Source: Gari tellinella (taxonomy: Eukaryota > Mollusca > Bivalvia > Cardiida > Psammobiidae). From it: a stretch of 64,000 nucleotides of DNA. A program made the position numbers and the translations under genes. Numbering within the stretch: the first letter of the stretch is position 1; each line of letters opens with the position of its first letter. Location of the stretch: NCBI GenBank assembly GCA_922989275.2, contig OV277861.1, positions 21,048,479 through 21,112,478 on the forward strand, in the 5' to 3' direction. Positions 36,976-47,311 of this stretch are shown one piece after another. A model generated the notes under the pieces. The model did no database searches. It worked only from the letters and a program-made list of their open reading frames with translations, and was not told the origin of the DNA.

Positions 36976-37156
36976 TTAACAGGATGTTTAAGTAAGCAAA
37001 ATAAACTGGGAAAGGCAGACATTTTCAGTTACAATTATGTAAAAATGAAAATTATTAGGATATGTAACAGCACTTCTACTTAAGGACATGTATAACAATA
37101 GTTTGTAATATAATTACACACGTTCCCAAGCACAAACTGCGTATAATACATGTTAA

Positions 37157-37382
37157 GGTATTCCAACTACTCCATAACTAATTTCTAGTTTCGAAGACAT
37201 GTGAGCACTTAAAGCAAGTTGAAAGTAAAGCAGAATGTGCCGTATGGCACATTCTGCTTTACTGTCAGCTTGCTTTATTCAACCATCTGATGAGATACAG
37301 AAAATGTTTTTGGAACATGTTTATGACTATAAATTTTCTTCAGTGAAGGAATACATTAAAGGCGCGTCTACGGGGAAAAGGG
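37157..37382. mobile_element. TTAA-type MITE
   Basis: Left TTAA (37153-37156), right TTAG; hairpin GCAGAATGTGCC/GGCACATTCTGC; right end GGGGAAAAGGG. Same family as 29355-29596. Confidence 0.7.
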
Positions 37383-37486
37383 TTAGGTATGGGTTACGCT
37401 AATGGCATTGGGTCTGCGTAGGTCTAGTATACGGGAGACAACTCTGATTATACTTCTCAGTGTCGTCATCTGAAGTGCATTGAAGA

Positions 37487-37804
37487 TACAGTGTTTCATC
37501 TCAACAACGGCCCTCCCAACAACAACTCCCTCCTTACAACGACCATTGCCGCTGTTCTCCAAACAATATTATTATCGTCAACCTGTTCCAGGCTGCAATA
37601 TCGTGTTTTTAAAATTGTCCTCTGCTGTTTTTTCTAAAAGTTACATAATAGACATTTTACACTAGAAAACATTAATGACGAGTGACAAACAGATTCAAGA
37701 TGTTTGCAAATGTAAGCCAATTTCCCTCCCTACAACGACTCCCTCCTAACAACGCACACATTCTGTGTCTCCCTTTGGTGTCGTTGTAGAGAGGGAGCGC
37801 GGTA
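37487..37804 (+). mobile_element. TA-type MITE, family B (copy 5)
   Basis: TACAGTGTTTCATCTCAAC to GTAGAGAGGGAGCGCGGTA; core hairpin deleted to GACAAACAGATTCAAGATG (about 37683-37705). Confidence 0.8.
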
Positions 37805-38285
37805 AATACTTTACATTCGCGAAGTCAGAAGTAAACCTATTACTGTCTCGAAATCATTTATATCACATTTCTGATTTTTAAAAAAATATCGCAATTGCGA
37901 ATTCCACAGACAAAAACGTAATATTGATGCGTTTAACCAAATAGTAGCTTAAGGCATTGTTTTTCAGCCCCAGGTCGTTTCTTTACAGTCATGTTGGACC
38001 CAGTTGCTAATCAGATAAAACCTTGATCGTTTTGTCCCAGTATGATGTTTATTGTACCAAATATATTCGTTCGGCTAAAAAAAGGGAAACATTATAAATT
38101 ATAACCTCCATTGTATGCCTTAACGAGGTATTTTGTTTGTAATATGAACTCCTACAAATAAAATACAACTTTTTTTAACTTATTGTAACTGCATATAACT
38201 CTTTTAGATTCATGGTTTCGTATGTAAACATTACAAAAGTGTACTTAATATTAACGATTTCGGCCACTACTGTGGTCATCTCCAG

Positions 38286-38524
38286 GGGCCCGTTTCATAA
38301 AACTTCGTACGAGAAATGTTGTCGTAAGTCAGATTATAAAACTCTCAATAAGTATTTATTTCTCCATCTAATCCTGTCTTGTTACATCTTTTTGAATCGT
38401 CTTGAAAAGACGATTCCAAAAAGGTGTCACAAGACAGGATTCGATAGAGAAATCAGAGATTAAATGTATTTAAAGTTTTGACTTACGACAAAATTTGTCG
38501 TAAGAAGTTTTATGAAACGGGCCC
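38286..38524. mobile_element. GGGCCCGTTTCATAAAAC-ended MITE, family D (copy 1)
   Basis: Perfectly mirrored ends GGGCCCGTTTCATAAAAC and GTTTTATGAAACGGGCCC with an internal hairpin GAATCGTCTTGAAAAGACGATTC. Copies at 38673-38920 and 42264-42487. Confidence 0.88.
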
Positions 38525-38672
38525 GGGAATTCCGATGTTGCACGTCTTCGGTCATGCTCGCTGATTTCTGCCACGTTCGGTGGGGAAAATTGGGCCGTAT
38601 ACCGTCGATTTCTCGTCCATATTCATGACCGGATTGCCCATCCGTATAAGCATCGCTTCCTCTATTGTCCTG
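38525..38672 (-). pseudogene. Possible GIY-YIG-end fragment of a retroelement
   Basis: The minus strand reads TIEEAMLIRMGNPVMNMDEK, resembling the C-terminal helix of GIY-YIG nuclease domains in retroelement proteins (EA.xIR..NP.xN.D). About 35 residues remain, squeezed between two family D MITEs. Weak evidence from pattern only. Confidence 0.25.
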
Positions 38673-38920
38673 GGGCCTGTTTCATAAAACTTCGTACAAC
38701 AAAAACGGTCGTAAGTCAAAACTTTAAAATACAATTAATTTCTGATTTTTCTATCTAATCCTGTCTTGTGACATCTCTTTAGACTCGACTTGAAAAGACG
38801 ATTCTAGATTCTAAAGAGATGTCACAAGACATGATTAAATGGAGAAACAAATAATGATTGAGACTTTTATAATATGACTTACGACAACATTTGTCGTACG
38901 AAGTTTTATGAAACGGGCCC
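38673..38920. mobile_element. Family D MITE (copy 2)
   Basis: GGGCCTGTTTCATAAAAC to GTTTTATGAAACGGGCCC, internal hairpin ACTTGAAAAGACGATTCTAG. 150 bp from copy 1 in the same orientation. Confidence 0.88.
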
Positions 38921-38989
38921 ATGGTCTTATAACCACTCTCTCTATCTATAATTTCAATGCGTTGAGAACTGATGAAAGCATGAATCTAA

Positions 38990-39270
38990 CAGTGCATTTC
39001 CAGCATAATGAAGCCATTCGAGGACATATAACTCTTTTACCTCAAATAACTAAAAACTTTCAACAACAGCCGATCAATTTCTTTTCATATTTTGAATTGT
39101 TCAAATGTGGTTCATCTAGTTTCTTAATTTAGTATCTTTATGTTATAATAGTACCATAGACATGATATCATGAAAACCAAAAATACCATGTTTGTTTTCA
39201 TTTTAAATAGATTTCACTGAAACTTGTACTTCGAATGGCACAAAATATAGAAAGTCCTTATTTAACACAC
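38990..39270. repeat. Partial copy of the 3227-4158 TTAA element
   Basis: Shares TTTCTTTTCATATTTTGAA, CCATAGACATGA.AT.ATGAA and AAATACCATGTTTGTTTT with 3655-3940 in the same order. Confidence 0.6.
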
Positions 39271-40330
39271 TTTTTATGCCCCCGGTATCTGTAGGTACGG
39301 AGGCATATAGGGATTATCATGTCGTGCGTCCGCCCTTCTGTCCGTCCGTAACAAGGTTAACTAGATTTTACCATTTCGCCTAGCATCAATGCCACTTACC
39401 CAGTTAGATACTTTTATAGCATAATCTACGGTGCGATTGGTGTTTACACTCGTTGTTTATTTCTCGTATATAACTAGTGGTTTAACTATGCAAATGAGGC
39501 TGTCTTACTAAAGTGCGTATGCCTACTCGCTGTCAAAATGTGTAAATAAATTTCTGTCGGCGATCGAGTGGCTATAGATGGGAAAGGACAGGTGGATGGG
39601 AAATATTTTTCTGCCTGGATTTATTTTGAAGAAATAAGAATTAACATTTGAACTACGTCACTTGGGCGGTCCATTCACGCATCATCCATCGACTTATTAA
39701 ATAAGGAAGTTGATAAGCTAAACATATGCATCGGAATGGTAAAAACAACATTGCCAGGGTATGTTATAAATAGAATCTAACATTCGGGTTTATAAAAACT
39801 CGGCAAACCTCTTTTTATCATTTTTAAAATGACTCGTTTTTTAACAGTTCAATTAAGTTATGCACACTCATGTAAGATTCTATAGATAAGGTTGTTGCCC
39901 TTGACTATTCCCAATGCACCAATATCAACCAACATTGATTTTGACCTTGACCTTATTAGGAATTAGAGTATAGTAAACGGGTCATTTCTTAGTTGCCTAG
40001 ATACTACTATTTCGTCTAGCGTCATCATCGCTTACACAAGTACTTGGATACTTATACAGTTATTGCGTTGGACCATTCACAATCCCAAAATATCTTCCAA
40101 ACTTGATTTTGACATTGCCCTTGACCTTATTTGGACTTAGAATATTTCAAATGGGCTATTGCTTTGTAAACCAGATTTTACCGTTCCATCTTGCGTAAAC
40201 ACTACTCACTACAATTCTTTGATACTTATACAATTCGCTCAGATAACCTAACCTCAATTTGACATTGAACTTGACCTTATTAGGACTTATATATGAATAT
40301 TCACAATGTATTGTCAAGGATGCCACCGAG
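39271..40330. repeat. Degenerate repeat with TTGACCTTGACCTTATTAGG units
   Basis: Begins with ATGCCCCCGGTATCTGTAGG, a dispersed repeat start, then three worn units around 39940, 40110 and 40260 (period about 150-160 bp) sharing GACATTG..CTTGACCTTATT.GGACTTA. No ORF. Confidence 0.55.
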
Positions 40331-40394
40331 AGCATACGCGTTTATTGAACTCATTCTTGTTTCAAATGGCAACCATAAAAAAAATAATACATGT

Positions 40395-40486
40395 AATAAT
40401 AATAATAATAAAGACTTTATTTAACGAGAGACAATATTTGACAATGTCAATCTTCCATGGGGCCCTCAACATAACATATATACAAG
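40395..40486 (-). mobile_element. LINE 3' end with (TAT)n tail
   Basis: On the minus strand GAGGGCCCCATGGAAGATTG ... TTAAATAAAGTC followed by (TTATTA)n: a 3' UTR end with trinucleotide tail, 5' truncated. Confidence 0.5.
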
Positions 40487-40694
40487 TACAGTAAAACCTC
40501 TCTACTACGACCATTCAATTGTGTCAGTTATTAGGTTGTTAAGGCAGGTGTCTGCTTAAAGTAAGTTGACAGTTAAACAGAAAGCTCCTTCAGGAGCTTT
40601 CTGTTTTACTGTCACATTGCTTTAAGCTGTCATCTGTATTTCTTACAATCAATTAGGCTTCGATTTAGTGGTCGTAATAGAGAGGTTTAACTGT
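40487..40694. mobile_element. TA-type MITE, family A (copy 4)
   Basis: TACAGTAAAACCTCTCTACT to AGAGAGGTTTAACTGTA, central hairpin AACAGAAAGCTCCTTCAGGA. Confidence 0.88.
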
Positions 40695-40899
40695 AATATC
40701 TACATGGTTACTTAGTACAAGAATCAGTACACTAAGTGTTCGTCTCCGTTCAAATTATTTACAGATCATGTAGAAAAGAACTTGTAACTTATTAATCAAC
40801 ATTTTCCGTAGAGTATCATATATACATGTACGCAATATAAAGCCTTTCACTGCCTTTATAACTTCGTAACCGAAATAATTCATGAAATAACAGTTTGGT

Positions 40900-42250
40900 T
40901 TAGCTTAATGTATGCTGAAAGTAAAACAGAATGCGTCTTTAGGCGGATTTTGCTTTACTTCAAACCAGCTTTTAAGTGGTCTTCAAACCAGCTTTTAAGT
41001 GGTCTTCAAAATTAGAAACATGCTAAGTGGTATTGGGTTAAGGCCCATTCTGCTTCACTTTCAGTCCGCTTCAAGTAAAAATCTGTTTTCAAAACAAAGA
41101 ACAGATTAAATTACAGCAACTATTCCACAGTATATAAATCAAAATTTTGGAGCTTAAGCTTGCTAAAATGAAAAACAGAATGCGTCAAAGACTCATTCTG
41201 CATAACTTTGAACCCGCTTCAAGTGGTTGCATTTTCATATCTAGAAACAAATTTACAATACAGTAACTATTCCATACCATATATTCAAAATAAATAGTGT
41301 CTGAAGCTTAAAGCTTAAAGCTGGTTGAAAGTAAAACAGAATGCTTCTGAAGGCCTTATATTATACTCATTATGCATTTCTATGAACTCGCTTCAAATGA
41401 TAACCTGTTTCAAAATTAGAAACAAACAGAATTAAAGTACAATATCTTTGTCAAGATATATAGATCATGATTAACACAGTGATTGAAACTTAAAGCTGAA
41501 ATGAAGCAATGCAGAATGTGCCCTTATGCTCATTCTGTTTCACATTAAGTCCGCTTCAAGTGCTAACCAGTTATTAAAGCGACTCGCAACCGGATGATGT
41601 ACTTGTCAAAATAAAATAAAATACTCAAATAAAAGCAAACGTGTGGCATTATTTGGCTTCTGACATTAAAAAAATTTGATCAGTCCAAAAAAAGTCTCAA
41701 AAATCGTCACCGAATCTTGGTTTTTTAGATATATTCCATCGTTTTTCAATAGCGTCAGCTGACGGTTTTGCTGTTGTTGTTGCTTCTCTACACGGGCTCT
41801 GACATAAACCGGAGCCGAATAATGTAGTATTAAGCGCTACCAGTGAAGTACGTTAATTCGCTACCATTATAGAGAGAGCGTCCGTGGTCGAGGCGGTAAA
41901 GGCGTGTCCTCATTTTTCTTGTTTGTCTCCGGAATGGATGGTCACGGGTTCGAATCCCACCAGAGCTTCTTTTTTTTTTTTGGAAATGCATTTTTTATTA
42001 GAATTTATTATCCTAAACTAAATCTTACCCATTTATATAATCATTTGACATATATTTACAAATTACCATTTTTAATGCTAAATCCGGTTGCGAGCCTCTT
42101 TAAAACTAGAAACAGGAGAAAATATGTCGTAACTTTTTCATTGTATATAAATCAAAATGTATACAGTGTTTGAATCTTAAAACTTGAAGTTATCTGAAAG
42201 TAAAGCAGGAAGTACCCTAAAGCTCATTCTGCTTTACCTTCACACCGCTA
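40900..42250. repeat. Degenerate tandem array of AGCAGAATG hairpin units (~190 bp)
   Basis: Worn repeats of [AAAGTAAAACAGAATGCG...CATTCTGCTTTACTTTCA...CGCTTCAAGTGGT...AAACTAGAAACA] at about 40915, 41040, 41160, 41330, 41505 and 42180. Unit parts match the TTAA MITE 29355-29596, so the array likely grew from that element. A 524-bp SINE-like insertion interrupts it. Confidence 0.6.
41578..42101 (+). mobile_element. SINE-like repeat with tRNA-type head and inverted ends (copy 1)
   Basis: Bounded by GACTCGCAACCGGAT and ATCCGGTTGCGAGCC. Inside is a box A (TGGTCGAGGCGG, 41885-41896) and a consensus box B (GGTTCGAATCC, 41947-41957). The second copy at 45085-45515 is in reverse. The acceptor stem does not pair, so it is not a tRNA gene. 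The inverted ends also allow reading it as a DNA element that captured a tRNA-like piece. Confidence 0.7.
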
Positions 42251-42263
42251 AAGGTGGTAACCT

Positions 42264-42487
42264 GGGGATCGTTTAATAAAAACGTACGACAAATGTTGTT
42301 GTAAGTCAAATTATAAAAGTCTCAATCATCTTATCCTGTCTTGAAACAGCTCTTTAGAATCGTCTTTAAAGGACAATTTTAAAGAGAAAACACAAGACAG
42401 GATGAGATGGAGAAATCAGAAATAAAATATATTTTAAAGGTTTTACTTACAACTGTTTTGTCGTACATAGTTTTATGAAACGGGCCC
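42264..42487. mobile_element. Family D MITE (copy 3)
   Basis: Left end worn (GGGGATCGTTTAATAAAAAC), right end TTTTATGAAACGGGCCC, internal hairpin shortened. Confidence 0.75.
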
Positions 42488-42689
42488 CTGTTTTCATAAC
42501 TAGAAAACATATCAATAGAAATGAGATTGAGATGTCTGTATACTGGACATATGAAGCCATTAATGTATTCTACACAAAATGAGTTATAACATATATCAAC
42601 ATATTCTAACGAGCATTAGATTTAGAAACATTTATACTCAATTAATCCCCTAAGGGCCATTGGACATCAAAACCGGACCAATTTATTAA

Positions 42690-42762
42690 CAAACAGTTTA
42701 GATTCCGATCAGACACCGCGTTTTGCAGTTATTTTGATCTGGATCATAACTGTTTGCGAGAT
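42690..42762. repeat. Isolated worn hairpin core
   Basis: AACAAACAGTTTAGATTCCG ... TGGATCATAACTGTTTGCGA with a decayed centre. Confidence 0.6.
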
Positions 42763-42837
42763 ATACTGTTGGCTAATCAGGCCCTAAAAGGTAAATTAAT
42801 TTACATATTAATTTACATTCTAAAATGACATATGCAA

Positions 42838-43111
42838 AACTAATTTCTTTGCTCAATCTGGTTTCTCCAATTTAGATGCAACTGTTTAAGTTGAGGTGAG
42901 GAATTTTCAGATTTTACATAATTAGGAAGGTACATGTATTTCCAAATTGAAAAACAACAGTGAGCAGTTTTCCTAAATAGCTCTGTATTAGGTCTTGTAG
43001 ATTACAGCTGGAACTGACAAGACGAAAGAAGTGTTCTGTCATGAATGTTTGAAGTAAAGGTGAAACATTTAGGTAATCTATGGTGAGGTCATTGAAACTT
43101 TTATTAAGTAT
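42838..43111 (-). pseudogene. Decayed LINE, C-terminal end
   Basis: The minus strand reads ILNKSFNDL and, in a shifted frame, PNTELFRKTAHCCFSIWKYM and LKQLHLNWRNQIEQRN, the usual C-terminal tail of jockey/CR1-like RT proteins. It continues the fragment at 43465-43785 across an inserted MITE. Confidence 0.65.
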
Positions 43112-43464
43112 TACAGCGTTCCCTCGGGCCACCGGCCCTCCCAACAACGACTCCCTCCTTACAAAGACCCTTGCGACTGTTCCCCAAACAAAATGTTTAA
43201 CACTTTTAGTGCTTTAATATCGGCTGCTTCAAATTGTCATCTGCTGTTGGGTTTTTTTTCTAAAAATTATATTTTGATGAAAAAAGTATAATGACGGGTA
43301 ACAAACAGCTTGAATCTAGATCAGACGCCGCGTAACGCGGCGTCTGATCTGGATTCAATCTGTTTGCAAATGTAAGCCAGTTTCCTTCCCTAAAACGACT
43401 CCCTCCGAACAACGCACACAATTTTGTCTCCCTTTGGGTGTCGTTGTGGAGAGGGGGCGCTGTA
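43112..43464 (+). mobile_element. TA-type MITE, family B (copy 6), inserted in a LINE
   Basis: TACAGCGTTCCCTCGGGCC to GGAGAGGGGGCGCTGTA with an intact core hairpin (43301-43370). It splits a decayed LINE reading. Confidence 0.85.
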
Positions 43465-43785
43465 CATCTTTCTGAAATTTGACTCTTTCAGGAAAAGTTA
43501 ACCAATTTAGGTCACCAAAAAGAGTTTTAGATGGAGTAGTACATTTTTTATCAAGTATTAGTTGTGCGGCTCCCTTTTAAAATCTGATTAGTTTATCCCC
43601 CTGTGCAATGTTGCAGTTACCCAAAAATACACCATAAAAATCAAGATGTGGCAGGATATAGGCATTAAAAATAGTATACGCACAGAAATTGAAATGAATG
43701 ATTTGATATGAGATAATAAATACAGCAATGTTTTTTTATTTAGAACAAGCTCTCCCTGTTTATCCCATGAAAGAGTTTGGTGTAG
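43465..43785 (-). pseudogene. Decayed LINE, RT thumb/connection
   Basis: The minus strand reads QTLSWDKQGELVLNKKT and SHIKSFISISVRILFL; after a frameshift come NAYILPHLDFYGVFLGNC and AAQLILDK. LFGDLNWLTFPERVKFQK follows. These match the segment after the RT core in jockey/CR1-like LINEs. At least one frameshift and one stop are present. Its far end abuts the right end of another family B MITE (43781-43800). Confidence 0.7.
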
Positions 43786-43800
43786 AGAGGGGCACTGTAT

Positions 43801-45084
43801 ACCACTATCATATCACATAACAATAAGCACCACTATAAGAAAACCAGGGTCTAGTCTTATAAAGGGTTTGCTACGAGTCTGAGATAGTTTTCGTTCCTGT
43901 AATTGGTCATATTTGAGCGGAATAGATAGCATAGAACCAGGTTCACTGCATTACAAAATATGCAGATCGACCACAGCCATCATATCAGTCCAGGGGTCTG
44001 ATCATTTATTTTATTGTTAACTGATCAAGTATTAAAAAGTGTAGATGATTGTAAATACCTATTATGTAGACCTCGACTAGATGATCTAAAATAAGTTTGT
44101 TCGCTGAAACGAACACCAGTTTTCATTTACTAAACATTGTTACTGTTCGTTTTGCCTGTTTTATATAACAAAACCCCTTCACTGCCTCACTCCGAGTTAA
44201 AAATTTATATCTGATAAATAGAATCAGAGGGTTATTGTTTTAAACTGAAGACGTCATGGCAGTGAAGGGGCTAGTTATAAGAAATAATTTATTACACTTT
44301 TAAATTTAACCGGTTTAGATCACCATAGGGATCTGAACTAGTTCAATTTAAAAGCGAACCAAACATTATAATCAAATACATGAAAAGTGAAAACAAATGA
44401 TAAACACGGACAATGTTTAATATAAATTATTATCAAAAACTAAAAGTGACACCACAAAAAGAAAATATGCAATATATACGACGGCATGAAACTTCTATGA
44501 AGAAAATCAGGGAAGTGGACATGAGCCCCTCCACCCCATCCGGTTCCCCAATTTTTTCACGGGCGGACAGGAACCCCGATCAGATTTCGCGGGCAGACAG
44601 GAGCGCCTTTCCTATGTAGAGTTGCCGAAACGATAAAGTAATCTGTTTGTCGTAAAAGATTGGTGAATGGGAGTGTTGAAAAACACACAGTTGGAACTGT
44701 TATTGCATGAAATAATGTTTGGCATAACAAATGTCAATATGGTAAAGTGAGGCAACAGACTACTTCTCGCAATCTAACCCGGGTCGGGGGAGGGGGATCT
44801 TGTCCGCTCGCGCAATACGGGTGGGGACTTCTGTCCACATGCCCAAAAGGTGCTGGGTTCCTGTCCGCCCGCGCAAAATCGGGTGGGGCGGTTCCTGTCC
44901 GTTGGGTTGGGTCTCGTGCCCGGCAATCAGAAAACAGTATCTGTTAACCCCTCCAACACTGTAAACATTTCATGAAGGCCGAAAATTTATATTCAGATCA
45001 GGTCAAACATAAAATACATGTATGTCCTTCGCATATTTCTAACACCAGTTAACCACAAATTTATCATGATAGATTCCTCTTAAA
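43801..45084. other. No gene; GC-richer island with CCTGTCCGCCCGCGC motifs
   Basis: 44510-44620 and 44780-44915 carry related GGGCGGACAGGA / TCCTGTCCGCCCG motifs in opposite orientations, GC-richer than the surroundings, probably an old inverted repeat. 44160-44275 is flanked by CCCCTTCACTGCC and GGCAGTGAAGGGG (a MITE remnant). Confidence 0.4.
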
Positions 45085-45515
45085 GAGGCTCGCAACCGGA
45101 TTTAGCATTAAAAATAGTAATTTGTAAATAAATGTCAAATGCCTATATAAATGGGTAAGATTTAGTTTTGGATAATAAATTCTGTTAAAAAATGCATTTC
45201 AAAAACAAAAAAAAGAAGAAGCTCTGATGGGACTTGAACCCGTGACCCTCCATGCGGAGACAAACATGAAAAAAGGCAAACGCCTTTACCCACGCGGCTA
45301 CTGGCGCTCTGTATCTATATGGTAGCGAAATAACGTACTTCACTGGTAGCGATTGATAGTACATATGCGGCTCGGGTTTAAGTCTGAGCCCGTGTAGAGA
45401 CGCAATAACAACAACTATACCGTTAGCTAACTCTATAGAAAAACGATGGAAAATATCTAAAATAAACTAAGATTCGGTGACGATTCTTGAGACTTTTTTT
45501 GGACTGATCATATTT
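45085..45515 (-). mobile_element. SINE-like repeat with tRNA-type head (copy 2, truncated)
   Basis: Inverse copy of 41578-42101 lacking about the first 100 bp; box B reads GGTTCAAGTCC (complement of 45230-45240). It ends with GAGGCTCGCAACCGGAT at the low-coordinate side. Confidence 0.75.
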
Positions 45516-45692
45516 TGAGCAAAGACTCTTTAACTGATTTTAGAAACCTTTTTAGACTTATCTTCATAGTAGAATTATTTACGCAAATACAAGTTATGAA
45601 GTGTAAAGAGTCGAGAACTTTCTGATTTTTGAACACGGAAGTCATATGGGCTTTTATAAACTCGGGTTTGATTTCAAACTGTATGCCATTAA

Positions 45693-45898
45693 CCCTTAGC
45701 CTGCCAGTCACGACTATAGCTCCATATGCAAACAGCTTGGATCCGGATGAGACGCCGAGTAACTCGGCGTCTCATCCGGATCCAAGCTGTTTGACACTCG
45801 GACAACATTTTCAGCAATTTTGAGCAACTTTGAAGCACTTTGAAACTTGAAGCAGAAGAGAAATATAGCAGACGACAATTTATTTGGCGGGTTAAGGG
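45693..45898. mobile_element. 206-bp TTAA-type MITE (copy 2)
   Basis: Same length and nearly the same sequence as 15420-15625, with TTAA at 45689-45692 and 45899-45902. Confidence 0.92.
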
Positions 45899-45902
45899 TT
45901 AA

Positions 45903-46355
45903 GAAAATAAAAACATCAATACTTTGTAGAAATTGCCAATTTCTAATGTTAATTCATAGCAATTTTGAATCTTTAAACGGGGAAAAAATACATATGTCCC
46001 ACAGTAACATCTCCTAGACACAACGTAACACGTGGCGTCTGCTCAGAATAAGTATTAAACTACAATCTAACTTCGATATCTCGAAGTCGGTTTTGTCAAA
46101 CATATCCGTATTTCAAAGTTAAAACGTGGCTAAGCCATGTTTTAACTTTATAATATTGGTATGTTCGACTTAACCGAGCATGAAATAATGCAGTTCATAT
46201 GTCGAACTATCGGATAGTTCGAGTTAAGCGAGATATTGATATATTGATATATTGATATATTTGAAGTAACTCTGACTGGACAATAACTGCGACGAGTATG
46301 GTCTGTCACTCTCTAAACGGCACTCTGCTCCGTCTGCTCAGAATAATTTTGTAAG
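45903..46355. repeat. Short inverted motifs, no gene
   Basis: AAAACGTGGCTAAGCCATGT and TCGAACTATCGGATAGTTCG near 46120-46215 form small hairpins, then (TTGATATA)n near 46231-46258. Possibly a MITE remnant. Confidence 0.4.
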
Positions 46356-46692
46356 TACAGTGTTCCCTCCCTACAACGGTCCTCTGAACAACGATTCACT
46401 CCGTACAACTACCCTTGTCTCAGTTCCTCAAACAGGACAATTATGGCTAACGTTTTTACTACAGCTTAAAATTGTCCTCTGCTGTTACATATGTTACATA
46501 ATGGACATTTTGAGAGAGAAAAACTTAACGACGAGTGACAAACAGTTTGAATCCAGATCAGACGCCGCGTTACGCGGCGTCTGATCTAGATCCAAGCTGT
46601 TTGAAAATGTCCCTCCCTTTTACGACTGGCTCCGAACAACGCACACAATTGTTGTCTCCCGTGGGGTGTCGCTGTAGAGAGGGAGCGCTGTA
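46356..46692 (+). mobile_element. TA-type MITE, family B (copy 7)
   Basis: TACAGTGTTCCCTCCCTAC to GTAGAGAGGGAGCGCTGTA, core hairpin 46539-46605. Confidence 0.88.
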
Positions 46693-46919
46693 ACACTGAC
46701 TGGACAATAACTGCGACAAGTATGGTCTTTCACTCTCTAAATGTTCACATAATCATCGGTGCTCTGTTCCGTCTCTGAAATGAAGAATTATTAAATTTAA
46801 TTTCTTAAAAATACCAGGCAGATAGATCTTCATTCAGCATAGGTAGATCAAGCGGGCAAGTAGGGATAGTTCACCACAACTGGAGTTTGTCAAAACAAAT
46901 AGTAAGGTCAATATAAAGT

Positions 46920-47065
46920 TAGATTTAAGGCAGTATAACTGGCGTAATTTCAAATCAAGTGACAAACAGTTTTGATCCTGATCAGACGCCGCGTTACGCG
47001 GCGTCTGATCAGAATCAAACCTGTTTGCAAATGTGATTTATGACGTCATTGAGAGTGAAAGGGTT
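46920..47065. mobile_element. TTAA-family MITE, right part, hairpin core
   Basis: Perfect core (46964-47030, TTGATCCTGATCAGACGCCG mirrored) and right end GTCATTGAGAGTGAAAGGG followed by TTAG. Confidence 0.75.
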
Positions 47066-47154
47066 AGACCTAGCTTTCATAGCCAGGTTAGGAAATAACC
47101 TATACATGAATGTTAAGTAAACAACAATATACAGTATACAATTGTTTCATAGGT

Positions 47155-47292
47155 TCTGAGGGAACAGTCAAATCATTGACCCGAGGTAGCAGGGAAGACC
47201 TTGTGAACTGTTGCCCGAGGCCAACGGCCGAGGGCAACAGTTCTAAAGGTCTTCCCTGCTACCGAGGGACAATGGTTCGACTGTTCCCGAAG
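47155..47292. repeat. Long hairpin repeat (GAGGTAGCAGGGAAGACC arms)
   Basis: Arms of about 60 bp around TTGCCCGAGGCCAACGGCCG; the outer motif GGGAACAGTC mirrors GACTGTTCCC. Confidence 0.8.
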
Positions 47293-47311
47293 TAACTATC
47301 AAACAAATAAT

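Noticed and set aside
41876..41970. Functional tRNA gene
   Set aside because: Boxes A and B are good, but the acceptor stem does not pair and a second degenerate copy exists within a longer repeat.
23200..47030. Spaced palindromes considered as a CRISPR array
   Set aside because: Repeats are scattered, in MITEs with TA/TTAA sites, with irregular spacing of kilobases, in a eukaryotic genome.
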